A stretch of DNA of 64,000 bases from Bacteroidota bacterium. Its GTDB lineage: Bacteria > Bacteroidota > Bacteroidia > Bacteroidales > JAAUTT01. The stretch lies in contig JAUZOO010000018.1 in the NCBI GenBank assembly GCA_030706405.1, positions 1 to 64,000 on the forward strand. Reading direction: 5' to 3'. A program made the position numbers and the translations under genes. Shown here one piece after another: positions 48,642-58,360 of the stretch (positions are counted from its first letter, which is position 1; every line of letters begins with the position of its first letter). The notes below the pieces were generated by a model. That model was not told the DNA's origin. It worked only from the letters and a program-made list of their open reading frames with translations, and did no database searches.

Positions 48642-50942
48642 TTGGTTAATTCACAAAAATACCGTGCCCTGCGTTTCATTTGTAGCATAACGATTGTTGT
48701 TTTTATGTTCTGGGGGTGTAATCCCACTCGACATATCCCCGCCGACAAATATCTTTTGAATACAAGCCGCATTCAAATTGACAATAAAAAGATTAATCTG
48801 CAGGAACTTGAAAGTAACATCCGGCAAAAGGCTAATAAGCGCATACTCGGACTTCGGTTTCACCTATGGCTTTATAATATATCCAATATTAAAAAGGAGA
48901 CGGGAATACATAAATTTCTTCGTAAAACGGGTGAAGAACCGGTAATTTGGGATCCGGTGGCCACGGCGCAATCTGTAAATCTGCTTCGTAGGTATCTGGA
49001 CAGACGAGGGTATTATAACGCCATGATTTTTGATACTATCATATTCAAAAAACAAAAAGCTAATGTGTTGTATAAGATCAGGACTAATGCCCCGTATACC
49101 ATCCGAAATATCAAATATGCTATTGAGGATACTGCTATTCAAAGAATTGTGCTCCCCGATACAATAAACTCACTTTTTAAACGAGGACAGATTTATGATC
49201 AGGATATTCTTGGAACTGAACGTATAAGAATTGAATATTGGTTAAGAGATAGAGGTTATTATAATTTTACCCGTTATTTTATTTATTATGATGCAGATAC
49301 AAGCCTAAATCGCAAGCAAGTAGATTTGGTTTTAAATATTCAAAACAACGAAATAAAGCAGCCAAACGGTCAATCTATTTTTGCCCCGCATAAAATATAC
49401 AAAATAAAGCAAGTGACAATTCGGACAGAACCCGACAAAACTTTGTTAACTAAAGATTTATCTTCTGAACTTCGTCAAGATACAGTTAATAAATTCGGTA
49501 TCCGGTTCATTTATCAGAATAACAATTGGGTAAAGCCCAATATTATTCAGCAGTCTAACTTCATAGCTCCTGATAATATTTTTCGTATTTCGGATGTCGA
49601 AAATACCAAGAAACACCTTTCTTCGCTTGGGGTTTTTAGAACGGTTAATACCAATCAATTTACGGAGCTTCCGTCCAACGATTCCTCCCAATTTAATTAT
49701 TTAAATGCCGAAATTCATCTTAGCCCACTTGATATTCAGTCGTATACTTGGGAATTGGAAGGCACTAATTCCTCTGGCAATTTTGGGGGTGCTTTAAGTC
49801 TGATTTATGAACACCGAAGTTTATTTGGGAATGCCGAAAATTTGAATCTGCGGTTAAAAGGTGCATTGGAATCAGTAAGTAAAAGTGGAATTATTTATAA
49901 GGCCGTAGAATACGGAACAGAAGCTACCGTAAAAATTCCCAAATTTCTCATCCCGTTTAATAGCATGGGGTTTAAAAAGAAGTACAATCCCCAAACCAAT
50001 ATAACCTTTGCCTACAATTATAAGAAAAGTCCTGATCTTACAAGTACAGTAGCCAATGCATCATTCGGATACAGTTGGAAAGGAAACAGATACTTAACTC
50101 ATATAGTTAATCCTTTGGATTTGAGCTTGGTAAACATCCAAAGCATTTCAGACTACCTTAAGGGGAGAATTGCCAATACATATTTGGTTAATAGTTATAT
50201 AGATCACGTAGTATCTGCTACCAGTTATAGCCTTGTTTTTAATAATCAAAATTTAAAAAAGGCGGGTAACTATCAATATTTACGATGGAACCTGGAATCC
50301 TCAGGCAATTTGCTAACCCTTTATAATAAATTGTTTAGTCCTTCAAAATCAGACACATCTTATTATACCTTGTTTAAGATAAGATATTCTCAATTTGCCA
50401 AAACCGACGTTGATTGTCGTTTATATACGGTAATCAATAACGATAATAGCCTTGTTTACCGGTTTTTTGCAGGCGTGGCATATCCTTACGGTAACGCACG
50501 GTCCATACCTTTTGAAAAACAATATTTTTCAGGAGGGGCTAATAGTGTTCGGGGATGGCCGGTTCGCACCTTAGGCCCTGGCTCTTTTAGAGATACCATC
50601 TATTCTCAAGGAGATATTAAACTTGAAGCCAATATTGAATATCGGTTTAAACTGATTAGTGTATTGGAAGGGGCATTGTTTACGGATGTTGGTAATGTAT
50701 GGGCGATATTTAAAGATAGCCATCGTCCGGGGGCTGAATTTCTTCTGGATAAATTCTATAAGGATCTTGCCGTTGGCTCAGGACTAGGGCTTCGTTTAAA
50801 TTTTGGGTTTGCTTTGCTCCGGTTCGACCTCGGTGCTAAAGTATATAATCCAATGCGTCGTTACAATCGCTGGATATTTAACAACGGTGGACTGACTATG
50901 AATAATCTGGCATTAAGCATGGCTATCGGCTATCCTTTTTAA
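48642..50942 (+). CDS. Lipidated TamA/BamA-family (Omp85) outer membrane protein, TamL-like
   Basis: Lipobox-like FMFWGCN at N-terminus, POTRA-like region, C-terminal barrel with GGANSVRGWPVRTLGPG. Confidence 0.88.
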   Translation: MVNSQKYRALRFICSITIVVFMFWGCNPTRHIPADKYLLNTSRIQIDNKKINLQELESNIRQKANKRILGLRFHLWLYNISNIKKETGIHKFLRKTGEEPVIWDPVATAQSVNLLRRYLDRRGYYNAMIFDTIIFKKQKANVLYKIRTNAPYTIRNIKYAIEDTAIQRIVLPDTINSLFKRGQIYDQDILGTERIRIEYWLRDRGYYNFTRYFIYYDADTSLNRKQVDLVLNIQNNEIKQPNGQSIFAPHKIYKIKQVTIRTEPDKTLLTKDLSSELRQDTVNKFGIRFIYQNNNWVKPNIIQQSNFIAPDNIFRISDVENTKKHLSSLGVFRTVNTNQFTELPSNDSSQFNYLNAEIHLSPLDIQSYTWELEGTNSSGNFGGALSLIYEHRSLFGNAENLNLRLKGALESVSKSGIIYKAVEYGTEATVKIPKFLIPFNSMGFKKKYNPQTNITFAYNYKKSPDLTSTVANASFGYSWKGNRYLTHIVNPLDLSLVNIQSISDYLKGRIANTYLVNSYIDHVVSATSYSLVFNNQNLKKAGNYQYLRWNLESSGNLLTLYNKLFSPSKSDTSYYTLFKIRYSQFAKTDVDCRLYTVINNDNSLVYRFFAGVAYPYGNARSIPFEKQYFSGGANSVRGWPVRTLGPGSFRDTIYSQGDIKLEANIEYRFKLISVLEGALFTDVGNVWAIFKDSHRPGAEFLLDKFYKDLAVGSGLGLRLNFGFALLRFDLGAKVYNPMRRYNRWIFNNGGLTMNNLALSMAIGYPF

Positions 50943-51005
50943 TTTTGATCCTTTCGTTTTTTTTATTTTCTTTGGATAAGTAAGTTTGCTTATCATCAAA
51001 AAGTT

Positions 51006-51695
51006 ATGGCTAAACGAAAACTAAAAATAAATTTCAAAGATTACTTTTCGTTCTCAAATGGAGAAAGAACCGGCTTGATAGTATTGATATTGCTTATTGC
51101 ATTAACAGTACTCGTAAAATTTGTCGTTCATTATGCAGTCCCACCCCAACCTAAGATTGATGTCTCAAAATTTGAAAAAGAAATTGCCAGATTCGAAAAG
51201 GTATCCGATTCTCTAACAAGTTCTGTCAACAGAAGATACATTACCAATGATTCTTTTTCTCATAAAAGAGTCTCCAATACTTTTACCCCAAAAACTAAAG
51301 TCCGAATTGAAATCAACACAGCCGACTCCGCAGCTCTCGAAAGGTTACCTGGAATAGGCAAAATTTTGGCTAGTCGCATTATAAAATACAGAAACAAACT
51401 CGGAGGCTTTTATTCTCTAGATCAATTAAACGAGGTGTACAATCTTAAATCCGAGACAATCAGGTTAATTGAGCCGTTTTTATTAGCTGACACTACCAAA
51501 ATTAAGAAGATTGCGATTAATTCGGCCTCCTTTAAAGAAGTCAATGCTCATCCATATTTGTCATTTGAACAAACCCGACTCATCTTTAAAATCAGGACCC
51601 GAAAAAGGTTTAGTTCATTAGCTCAACTTGTACAAGCCTCCATATTAACCGACAAAGAGTTGGCTAATATAAAACCATACCTATCTCTCGAATAA
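51006..51695 (+). CDS. Helix-hairpin-helix (ComEA-like) membrane-anchored protein
   Basis: EINTADSAALERLPGIGKILASRIIKYRNKLGGF. Confidence 0.88.
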   Translation: MAKRKLKINFKDYFSFSNGERTGLIVLILLIALTVLVKFVVHYAVPPQPKIDVSKFEKEIARFEKVSDSLTSSVNRRYITNDSFSHKRVSNTFTPKTKVRIEINTADSAALERLPGIGKILASRIIKYRNKLGGFYSLDQLNEVYNLKSETIRLIEPFLLADTTKIKKIAINSASFKEVNAHPYLSFEQTRLIFKIRTRKRFSSLAQLVQASILTDKELANIKPYLSLE

Positions 51696-51780
51696 CCTTA
51701 TATATTAGGGGATACAATCTAATTTATATTGCTGCCAAACTTTTAAATGATCAGGATTTTAGTTAAATTTGTAAAGAATG

Positions 51781-51811
51781 TTTGAATAATAGCATACAAT
51801 TAATAAATTTG
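51781..51811 (+). promoter_or_regulatory. Promoter of rpsU (TTTG-N19-TAAATTTG)
   Basis: TTTG 51781..51784, 19-nt spacer, TAAATTTG 51804..51811. Confidence 0.8.
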
Positions 51812-51837
51812 CGGCTCATTTTAAATTTGGCAGAACT

Positions 51838-52029
51838 ATGATTATCGTACCAGTAAAAGAAGGTGAAAACATCGAAAGAGCTTTAAAGAAATTCAAAAGA
51901 AAATTTGAAAAAACCGGAACCATTAAGGAACTGAGAAGTCGTCAGGAATTTACTAAACCTTCGGTAAGACGTAGAGAGATGGTAAAAAAAGCAATCTACG
52001 TTCAAAAACTTCATCAGACCGAAGAATAG
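51838..52029 (+). CDS. rpsU: 30S ribosomal protein bS21
   Basis: MIIVPVKEGENIERALKKFKRKFEKTGTIKELRSRQEFTKPSVRRR. Confidence 0.97.
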   Translation: MIIVPVKEGENIERALKKFKRKFEKTGTIKELRSRQEFTKPSVRRREMVKKAIYVQKLHQTEE

Positions 52030-52079
52030 TTTTTAGTTGGGCTTCTGTTTGTCATTGATTTAATTTACATCGTGGGTTT

Positions 52080-52961
52080 ATGGAACTTATCCATTCGTTT
52101 CTAAACTATCTGGAATTCGAAAAAAGATATTCAAAACGCACGATTAACTCGTACCAGACCGACTTGTTTCAGTTTAGCCAATTTTGCAGTAGCAGAGGCA
52201 TTGAGCAGTTGTCTGAAGTCGATTCAAAAATTGTGAGAAACTGGGTCGTAGTTTTATTGGAAGATAGTTGTTCCAATAGATCTGTCAACAGGAAGCTATC
52301 CACGCTAAAGTCGTTTTATAAGTTTCTTTTAAAACAAAGCTTTACCGAAGTCAATCCTCTGAATAAAATTGATTCGCTCAAAATCCGGAAAAAGCTTCCG
52401 GTTTTTGTGACGTCAAATCAGATAAATCAACTTCTTGATGAAGTTACGTTCAATTCCGATTTTTCGGGAATTCGAAACAAACTTATCATACAGGTGCTTT
52501 ATAATACAGGTATACGACTCTCTGAGCTGATTGCTTTAAAAGAAGCAGATGTCGACAAAGACAACCTCACAATTAAAGTTTTGGGCAAACGAAACAAAGA
52601 AAGAATTATTCCCATTACGTTGCCTTTATTTAACGCCATTGAGCATTATCGAATTTTTAAACATCAGGAATTCGGTAATGGTTGTGCGTTTTTATTTGTA
52701 TCTGACAGCGGTACTGCTCTATATCCAAAGTTGGTTTATCGAATTACCACATCGGCATTAAACCATGTGACAACAATGGACAAGAGAAGCCCGCATGTAT
52801 TAAGGCATACTTTTGCAACTCATTTATTAAATAATGGGGCGCAAATAAGCGCTATTAAAGAGATATTAGGGCACACAAGCTTGGCTGCAACCCAAGTTTA
52901 CACCCATAACTCGTTTGAGAAATTGAAAAGGATTTACAAACAAGCTCATCCGCGAGCATAA
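52080..52961 (+). CDS. Tyrosine recombinase XerC/XerD family
   Basis: YNTGIRLSELIAL, SPHVLRHTFATHLLNNGA, LGHTSLAATQVYTH. Confidence 0.94.
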   Translation: MELIHSFLNYLEFEKRYSKRTINSYQTDLFQFSQFCSSRGIEQLSEVDSKIVRNWVVVLLEDSCSNRSVNRKLSTLKSFYKFLLKQSFTEVNPLNKIDSLKIRKKLPVFVTSNQINQLLDEVTFNSDFSGIRNKLIIQVLYNTGIRLSELIALKEADVDKDNLTIKVLGKRNKERIIPITLPLFNAIEHYRIFKHQEFGNGCAFLFVSDSGTALYPKLVYRITTSALNHVTTMDKRSPHVLRHTFATHLLNNGAQISAIKEILGHTSLAATQVYTHNSFEKLKRIYKQAHPRA

Positions 52962-52977
52962 AAACAAGGAGGTAATT

Positions 52978-53277
52978 ATGAATATCAAGATTAGTTCGGT
53001 GCATTTCGATGCAGATAAAAAGCTTCTTGATTTTATTGACACAAAAATTAACAAGCTGGTTAAGTTCTATGAAGATATTATCGGAGCCGAAGTCTTTCTT
53101 CGCTTAGAAAATACTCAACACCCCGAGAATAAAGTGACAGAAATAAAGTTAACTATTCCAGGAAACGAATTATTTGCTAAAAAACAGTCCCAATCATTTG
53201 AGGAATCGACTGATACTGCGATAGAAGCATTGCGTCAGCAAATCATCAAACACAAAGAAAAGATTAAAGGGATTTAA
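52978..53277 (+). CDS. hpf: Ribosome hibernation-promoting factor, short form
   Basis: MNIKISSVHFDADKKLLDFIDTKINKLVKFYEDIIGAEVFLRLEN. Confidence 0.9.
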   Translation: MNIKISSVHFDADKKLLDFIDTKINKLVKFYEDIIGAEVFLRLENTQHPENKVTEIKLTIPGNELFAKKQSQSFEESTDTAIEALRQQIIKHKEKIKGI

Positions 53278-53304
53278 ATTTTTTCTAAAAAAATCTCTAA
53301 AGAG

Positions 53305-53335
53305 TTTGTTCGAATCTAAAAAATGTCTACATTTG
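53305..53335 (+). promoter_or_regulatory. Promoter of tRNA-Thr (TTTG-N19-TACATTTG)
   Basis: TTTG 53305..53308, 19-nt spacer, TACATTTG 53328..53335. Confidence 0.8.
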
Positions 53336-53388
53336 CACACCCAAAAAACAAGGGGGTACAACAAAACAAACGTTCTTTATAGATTTTT

Positions 53389-53462
53389 GCCGATGTAGCT
53401 CAGTTGGCCAGAGCAGCTGATTTGTAATCAGCTGGTCGGGGGTTCGAATCCCTCCATCGGCT
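53389..53462 (+). tRNA. tRNA-Thr (anticodon TGT)
   Basis: Cloverleaf GCCGATG...CATCGGC, GGTTCGAATCC T-arm. Confidence 0.95.
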
Positions 53463-53528
53463 CTTAGTTCTTGTTGACATTTCAAAAAATAAGAATTTAA
53501 CAAAAATCACGTTCTTTAAAACTTTTTG

Positions 53529-53559
53529 CTTGTAATATCAAAAAATGATATTACTTTCG
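53529..53559 (+). promoter_or_regulatory. Probable promoter of tRNA-Tyr (CTTG-N19-TACTTTCG)
   Basis: Near-consensus boxes with same 19-nt spacer. Confidence 0.6.
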
Positions 53560-53576
53560 CAGCAAATTTAGCAAAT

Positions 53577-53659
53577 GGGGAGATTCCAGAGCGGCCAAAT
53601 GGGGCAGACTGTAAATCTGTTGTCTTACGACTTCGGAGGTTCGAATCCTCCTCTCCCCA
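53577..53659 (+). tRNA. tRNA-Tyr (anticodon GTA)
   Basis: GGGGAGA...TCTCCCC, class II long variable arm. Confidence 0.95.
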
Positions 53660-53735
53660 CTAAACAACGCCGGTGTAAGACTACCCAGTTTACAAAATAC
53701 CGGACAAAGCAAAAAGATAGCTGATTTCAGCTTAT

Positions 53736-53808
53736 GCGGGAGTAGCTCAGTTGGTAGAGCATAACCCTTCCAAGGTTAGGGTCGCGGGTTCGAGCCTCGT
53801 CTCCCGCT
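53736..53808 (+). tRNA. tRNA-Gly (anticodon TCC)
   Basis: GCGGGAG...CTCCCGC cloverleaf. Confidence 0.95.
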
Positions 53809-53816
53809 CATTTTTT

Positions 53817-53888
<72 letters not shown>

Positions 53889-53951
53889 CTAAGGCTTGCT
53901 TATTATTAACCAGTAAATAATTAATCATCAACAACATCTAATACTAGTGTT

Positions 53952-55139
53952 ATGGCTAAAGAAAAATTTGACAGGTCTAAACCTCACGTCAATATTGGAA
54001 CAATCGGTCACGTTGACCATGGAAAAACCACTTTGACCGCAGCTATTACCACGGTTCTCGCTAAGAAAGGTCTTTCTGAAATGAGATCTTTTGATTCTAT
54101 CGACAATGCTCCAGAAGAAAAAGAACGCGGTATCACTATTAACACCGCTCACGTAGAATACCAAACAGCTAAGCGTCACTATGCTCACGTTGACTGTCCT
54201 GGTCACGCTGACTACGTTAAGAACATGGTTACTGGTGCTGCCCAGATGGACGGTGCTATCCTCGTTGTAGCGGCAACTGATGGTCCAATGCCTCAAACTC
54301 GTGAACATATCCTTTTGGCTCGTCAGGTAAACGTGCCGAAAGTTGTAGTTTTCATGAACAAGGTTGACATGGTTGAAGACCCTGAATTACTTGACCTCGT
54401 TGAAATGGAAGTACGTGAATTACTTAGCTTCTATGAATATGATGGTGACAATGCTCCTATTATTCGTGGTTCGGCCTTAGGCGGTTTGAATGGCGAAGCT
54501 CAATGGGAAGATAAAATTATGGAACTCATGGACGCTGTTGATGAATATATTCCTATTCCTCCTCGCGAAAATGAGAAACCATTCCTTATGCCTGTTGAAG
54601 ATGTATTCTCGATCACTGGTCGTGGTACTGTTGCAACTGGTCGTATTGAAACTGGTGTTGTAAACACTGGTGATGAAATGCAGCTTGTAGGTTTGGGTGC
54701 TGAAGGCAAAAAGACAGTAGTTACCGGTGTTGAAATGTTCCGTAAGATCCTTGATCGCGGTGAAGCTGGTGATAACGTGGGTCTTCTCCTTCGTGGTGTT
54801 GACAAAAAAGAAATCAAACGTGGTATGGTTATCGCTAAACCAGGTTCGATTACTCCTCATACTGTATTCAAAGCTGAAGTTTACGTATTGAAGAAAGAAG
54901 AAGGAGGTCGTCATACCCCATTTCACAATAATTACCGTCCTCAGTTCTACCTTCGTACGCTTGACGTAACAGGTGAAATTGAATTGCCGGAAGGTCGTGA
55001 AATGGTAATGCCTGGAGATAACATCACGATTACTGTAAAACTTATCTATCCAGTAGCTATCAACCAAGGTTTGCGTTTTGCAATCCGCGAAGGTGGTCGT
55101 ACTGTAGGTGCAGGGCAGGTAACTGAAATTGTAGAGTAA
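53952..55139 (+). CDS. tuf: Elongation factor Tu
   Basis: [30 protein letters not shown]. Confidence 0.99.
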   Translation: MAKEKFDRSKPHVNIGTIGHVDHGKTTLTAAITTVLAKKGLSEMRSFDSIDNAPEEKERGITINTAHVEYQTAKRHYAHVDCPGHADYVKNMVTGAAQMDGAILVVAATDGPMPQTREHILLARQVNVPKVVVFMNKVDMVEDPELLDLVEMEVRELLSFYEYDGDNAPIIRGSALGGLNGEAQWEDKIMELMDAVDEYIPIPPRENEKPFLMPVEDVFSITGRGTVATGRIETGVVNTGDEMQLVGLGAEGKKTVVTGVEMFRKILDRGEAGDNVGLLLRGVDKKEIKRGMVIAKPGSITPHTVFKAEVYVLKKEEGGRHTPFHNNYRPQFYLRTLDVTGEIELPEGREMVMPGDNITITVKLIYPVAINQGLRFAIREGGRTVGAGQVTEIVE

Positions 55140-55153
55140 TTTCTCTTAAAATA

Positions 55154-55187
55154 ACATAGAGTTCGGAGAACTCTCCGGACTCTATGT
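55154..55187 (+). terminator. Long hairpin between tuf and tRNA-Trp (terminator or processing site)
   Basis: acatagagttcgga / tccggactctatgt stem; no T-run. Confidence 0.55.
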
Positions 55188-55198
55188 GTTTAACAAAC

Positions 55199-55271
55199 AC
55201 GGGTGTAGCTCAATTGGTAGAGTAGTGGTCTCCAAAACCATTGGCTGGGAGTTCGAGTCTCTCCACCCGTG
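55199..55271 (+). tRNA. tRNA-Trp (anticodon CCA)
   Basis: ACGGGTG...CACCCGT cloverleaf, CTCCAAA anticodon loop. Confidence 0.95.
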
Positions 55272-55286
55272 CAAAGTACTATACAC

Positions 55287-55478
55287 ATGAAACTTAGAGC
55301 ATATTTAAAAGAATCGTTTAACGAGCTATTTCATAAAGTTTCATGGCCAACATGGGCTGATCTTCAAGGAAGTGCTATTGTAGTGATGGTTGCATCGCTT
55401 ATAATAGCGCTTGTCGTGTTTGTCATGGACTTTGCGTTTGAGAATTTGCTGAAAGCTATCTACGGATTGTTTTATTAA
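55287..55478 (+). CDS. secE: Preprotein translocase subunit SecE
   Basis: [32 protein letters not shown]; start at ATG 55287. Confidence 0.94.
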   Translation: MKLRAYLKESFNELFHKVSWPTWADLQGSAIVVMVASLIIALVVFVMDFAFENLLKAIYGLFY

Positions 55479-55495
55479 TACCCTGTGATATTATC

Positions 55496-56041
55496 ATGAA
55501 CGAATCGGAAAAAAAATGGTATGTTCTCAGGGCGGTTGGCGGCAAAGAAAAAAAGGTTAAGGAATATATTGAGAATGAAATAGCCTCGCTGAATATGCAG
55601 GACTATGTTTCTCAGGTATTAATTCCTACTGAAAAGGTATATCAAATCCGTAAAGGGAAAAAAATTAGCAAAGAGCGTGTTTTTTTCCCGGGTTATATCC
55701 TTATTGAGGCTATTTTAATTGGGGAAATTCCGCATATTCTTAGGAATGTTCCTAATGTAGTTGGCTTTCTAGGAGGGAAAAATGATGAACCTGTTCCTCT
55801 CCGTCAGTCCGAAGTAAATCGTATACTTGGAAAAGTTGATGAACTTTCGGCTAATGATGAAGAATTAAATATTCCTTTTGTTGTTGGAGAATCGGTAAAA
55901 GTTATTGATGGACCATTTAACAGTTTTACTGGAATTATTGAGGAAGTCAATGAAGAAAAGAAAAAACTGAAGGTAATGGTGAAGATTTTCGGTCGAAAGA
56001 CTCCATTAGAACTCAGTTTTATGCAGGTCGAAAAAGAATAA
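55496..56041 (+). CDS. nusG: Transcription termination/antitermination protein NusG
   Basis: [61 protein letters not shown]. Confidence 0.97.
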   Translation: MNESEKKWYVLRAVGGKEKKVKEYIENEIASLNMQDYVSQVLIPTEKVYQIRKGKKISKERVFFPGYILIEAILIGEIPHILRNVPNVVGFLGGKNDEPVPLRQSEVNRILGKVDELSANDEELNIPFVVGESVKVIDGPFNSFTGIIEEVNEEKKKLKVMVKIFGRKTPLELSFMQVEKE

Positions 56042-56089
56042 ATTTTCGTCCTGTTTTAACATTTTGAATGTTACGCACTTAAAATAATC

Positions 56090-56119
56090 TGGTAGTTATT
56101 GCTTCCACTTTAACTACCA
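56090..56119 (+). promoter_or_regulatory. Leader hairpin upstream of rplK
   Basis: tggtagtt...aactacca 8-bp stem in nusG-rplK intergenic. Confidence 0.5.
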
Positions 56120-56138
56120 ACAAACGTATCTAATTAAC

Positions 56139-56582
56139 ATGGCAAAAGAAGTTGTTGGATTAATTAAATTGCAGATCAAAGGAGGTGCAGCAAACCCATC
56201 TCCCCCGGTTGGACCCGCATTAGGTTCTAAAGGGGTGAACATTATGGAGTTTTGCAAGCAATTCAACGCTCGTACCCAGGATAAAGCTGGCAAAGTAATT
56301 CCAGTGGTTATTACTGTTTACGCCGATAAATCGTTCGACTTTGTAACTAAAACCCCACCCGTAGCAATTCAATTACTTGAGGTTGCTAAGGTGAAGGCTG
56401 GGTCTGCTGAACCTAACCGTAAAAAGGCAGGTTCTGTAACTTGGGATCAAGTACAAAGCATCGCCCAGGATAAAATGCAGGATATGAATGCATTTACCTT
56501 GGAATCGGCTATGAGCATGGTTGCCGGAACTGCCCGCAGTATGGGGATAACCGTTGAAGGTACTTCTCCTTTCAGTAAATAA
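56139..56582 (+). CDS. rplK: 50S ribosomal protein uL11
   Basis: [35 protein letters not shown]. Confidence 0.98.
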   Translation: MAKEVVGLIKLQIKGGAANPSPPVGPALGSKGVNIMEFCKQFNARTQDKAGKVIPVVITVYADKSFDFVTKTPPVAIQLLEVAKVKAGSAEPNRKKAGSVTWDQVQSIAQDKMQDMNAFTLESAMSMVAGTARSMGITVEGTSPFSK

Positions 56583-56601
56583 ATAAAATTGTTCGCACAA
56601 A

Positions 56602-57297
56602 ATGGCAAAACTGACTAAGAACAGGAAGTTAGCATTACAGAAGATAGAAGCTAATAAAGCATATAAGTTGGGAGAAGCTGCTTCGGTGTTGAAAGAAATT
56701 TCGACAACCAAGTTTGATGGCTCTATCGACTTAGATGTTCGTCTTGGTGTAGATCCAAGAAAGGCCAATCAAATGGTTCGTGGCGTTGTTACCTTGCCTC
56801 ATGGTACAGGTAAGACTGTTCGCGTTCTTGTGCTTTGCACTCCTGACAAAGAAGCCGAAGCTAAAGAAGCCGGAGCTGACTTTGTAGGTCTTGACGACTA
56901 TATTGAGAAGATCAAAGGCGGATGGACTGATGTTGATGTTATCATTACCATGCCTTCGGTTATGGCTAAGATTGGAGCACTCGGACGTGTCCTTGGCCCC
57001 CGTGGTTTAATGCCGAACCCTAAGAGTGGAACTGTTACCCTCGAAGTAGGTAAAGCGGTGAAAGAAGTGAAGATGGGTAAAATCGACTTTAAAGTCGATA
57101 AATTTGGGATTGTACACTCTTCAATAGGTAAAGTTTCCTTTACCCCTGAACAGCTTGTTGATAATGCCAAGGAATTCATCAACATGATCATCAAATTAAA
57201 ACCTTCGGCCGCTAAAGGGCAATACATTAAGAGTGTTTATTTGTCCAGTACCATGAGTCCAGGCTTGAAAATCGACAGCAAGTCGGTTGAGGCTTAA
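56602..57297 (+). CDS. rplA: 50S ribosomal protein uL1
   Basis: [19 protein letters not shown]. Confidence 0.98.
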   Translation: MAKLTKNRKLALQKIEANKAYKLGEAASVLKEISTTKFDGSIDLDVRLGVDPRKANQMVRGVVTLPHGTGKTVRVLVLCTPDKEAEAKEAGADFVGLDDYIEKIKGGWTDVDVIITMPSVMAKIGALGRVLGPRGLMPNPKSGTVTLEVGKAVKEVKMGKIDFKVDKFGIVHSSIGKVSFTPEQLVDNAKEFINMIIKLKPSAAKGQYIKSVYLSSTMSPGLKIDSKSVEA

Positions 57298-57323
57298 TAC
57301 TAATTTTCTGAATGACTTGAATC

Positions 57324-57842
57324 ATGAAAAAAGAGGACAAAGATCAAATTATTGAAAGCCTGGTCGAAAAGATCGATGCTTATAAAAACTTCTATCTTGC
57401 TGATATATCTGAGCTTAATGCAGAAGATACTACAGCATTGAGAAGAAAATGCTTCGAAAAGGAAATCAAACTTGAAGTTGTAAAAAATACTCTTTTGCGT
57501 AAAGCTTTGGAGCGTAGCAGCGGAGATTATGAAGAACTTTACGATGTACTCAAGAATCCTACATCAATCATGTTTACCGAAGCGGCTAATGTGCCCGCGA
57601 AACTTATTAAAGATTTTCGCAAGACTCACAAAAAACCCGTTTTAAAAGCAGCTTATGTAGAGGAGTCTGTTTATGTTGGCGAAAATCAACTCGACGCTCT
57701 GGTTAACATCAAATCTAAATACGAACTCATTGGAGATGTTATCGGAATGTTGCAGTCGCCTGCTAAAAATGTTATTTCAGCTTTACAATCCGGAGGAGGA
57801 ACTATCGCTGGCATCGTGAAGACATTATCAGAAAAAGAATAA
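57324..57842 (+). CDS. rplJ: 50S ribosomal protein uL10
   Basis: L10 pattern and gene order L1-L10-L7/L12. Confidence 0.96.
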   Translation: MKKEDKDQIIESLVEKIDAYKNFYLADISELNAEDTTALRRKCFEKEIKLEVVKNTLLRKALERSSGDYEELYDVLKNPTSIMFTEAANVPAKLIKDFRKTHKKPVLKAAYVEESVYVGENQLDALVNIKSKYELIGDVIGMLQSPAKNVISALQSGGGTIAGIVKTLSEKE

Positions 57843-57880
57843 ATAAAATAGTAAATTAATTTTTTAAATAAATAGGTAAA

Positions 57881-58255
57881 ATGGCAGATTTAAAAGCTTT
57901 TGCAGAACAACTGGTTAACTTAACAGTTAAAGAAGTTAATGAATTAGCAAAAATCTTAAAAGACGAATACGGAATTGAGCCTGCTGCTGCTGCAGTTGTT
58001 GCTGCTCCAGCCGCTGCTGAAGCTGCTGCTGCTCCTGCTGAAAAAACATCTTTCGATGTAATTCTTAAAGCAGCTGGTGGTGCAAAATTACAGATCGTGA
58101 AGCTCGTTAAAGAACTTTCTGGTCTTGGTTTGAAAGAAGCTAAAGAATTAGTTGATGCTGCTCCAAAACCAGTAAAAGAAGGCGTTTCTAAAGAAGAAGC
58201 CGAATCTATCAAAGCTCAATTAGTAGAAGCTGGAGCTGAAGTTGAACTTAAATAA
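57881..58255 (+). CDS. rplL: 50S ribosomal protein bL12
   Basis: Ala-rich hinge, [28 protein letters not shown]. Confidence 0.98.
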   Translation: MADLKAFAEQLVNLTVKEVNELAKILKDEYGIEPAAAAVVAAPAAAEAAAAPAEKTSFDVILKAAGGAKLQIVKLVKELSGLGLKEAKELVDAAPKPVKEGVSKEEAESIKAQLVEAGAEVELK

Positions 58256-58282
58256 CTTTGACCTTAGGTCAAAATGAATTTA

Positions 58283-58322
58283 TAGGTTTAGGATCCTACG
58301 CTGTGGGGTTCTAAGCCTTTTT
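58283..58322 (+). promoter_or_regulatory. rplL-rpoB intergenic attenuator-like hairpin
   Basis: ggtttag...ctaagcc stem followed by T-run (ctttttatt). Confidence 0.55.
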
Positions 58323-58360
58323 ATTATTGTTGGTTAAAGTTCAATTAATCCTTTACTTAG

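Noticed and set aside
51838-51900. Riboswitch or large structured leader at rpsU
   Set aside because: The leader is short (about 30 nt from the predicted TSS) with no stable fold visible.
52080-52961. Integrase of a mobile element
   Set aside because: Xer-family recombinase in a conserved housekeeping context (rpsU-xer-hpf-tRNA-tuf); no element boundaries seen despite adjacent tRNAs.
53928-55067. Antisense ORFs inside tuf (53928..54308 and 54477..55067, minus strand)
   Set aside because: Shadow ORFs produced by codon bias of highly expressed tuf; no independent start or promoter support.
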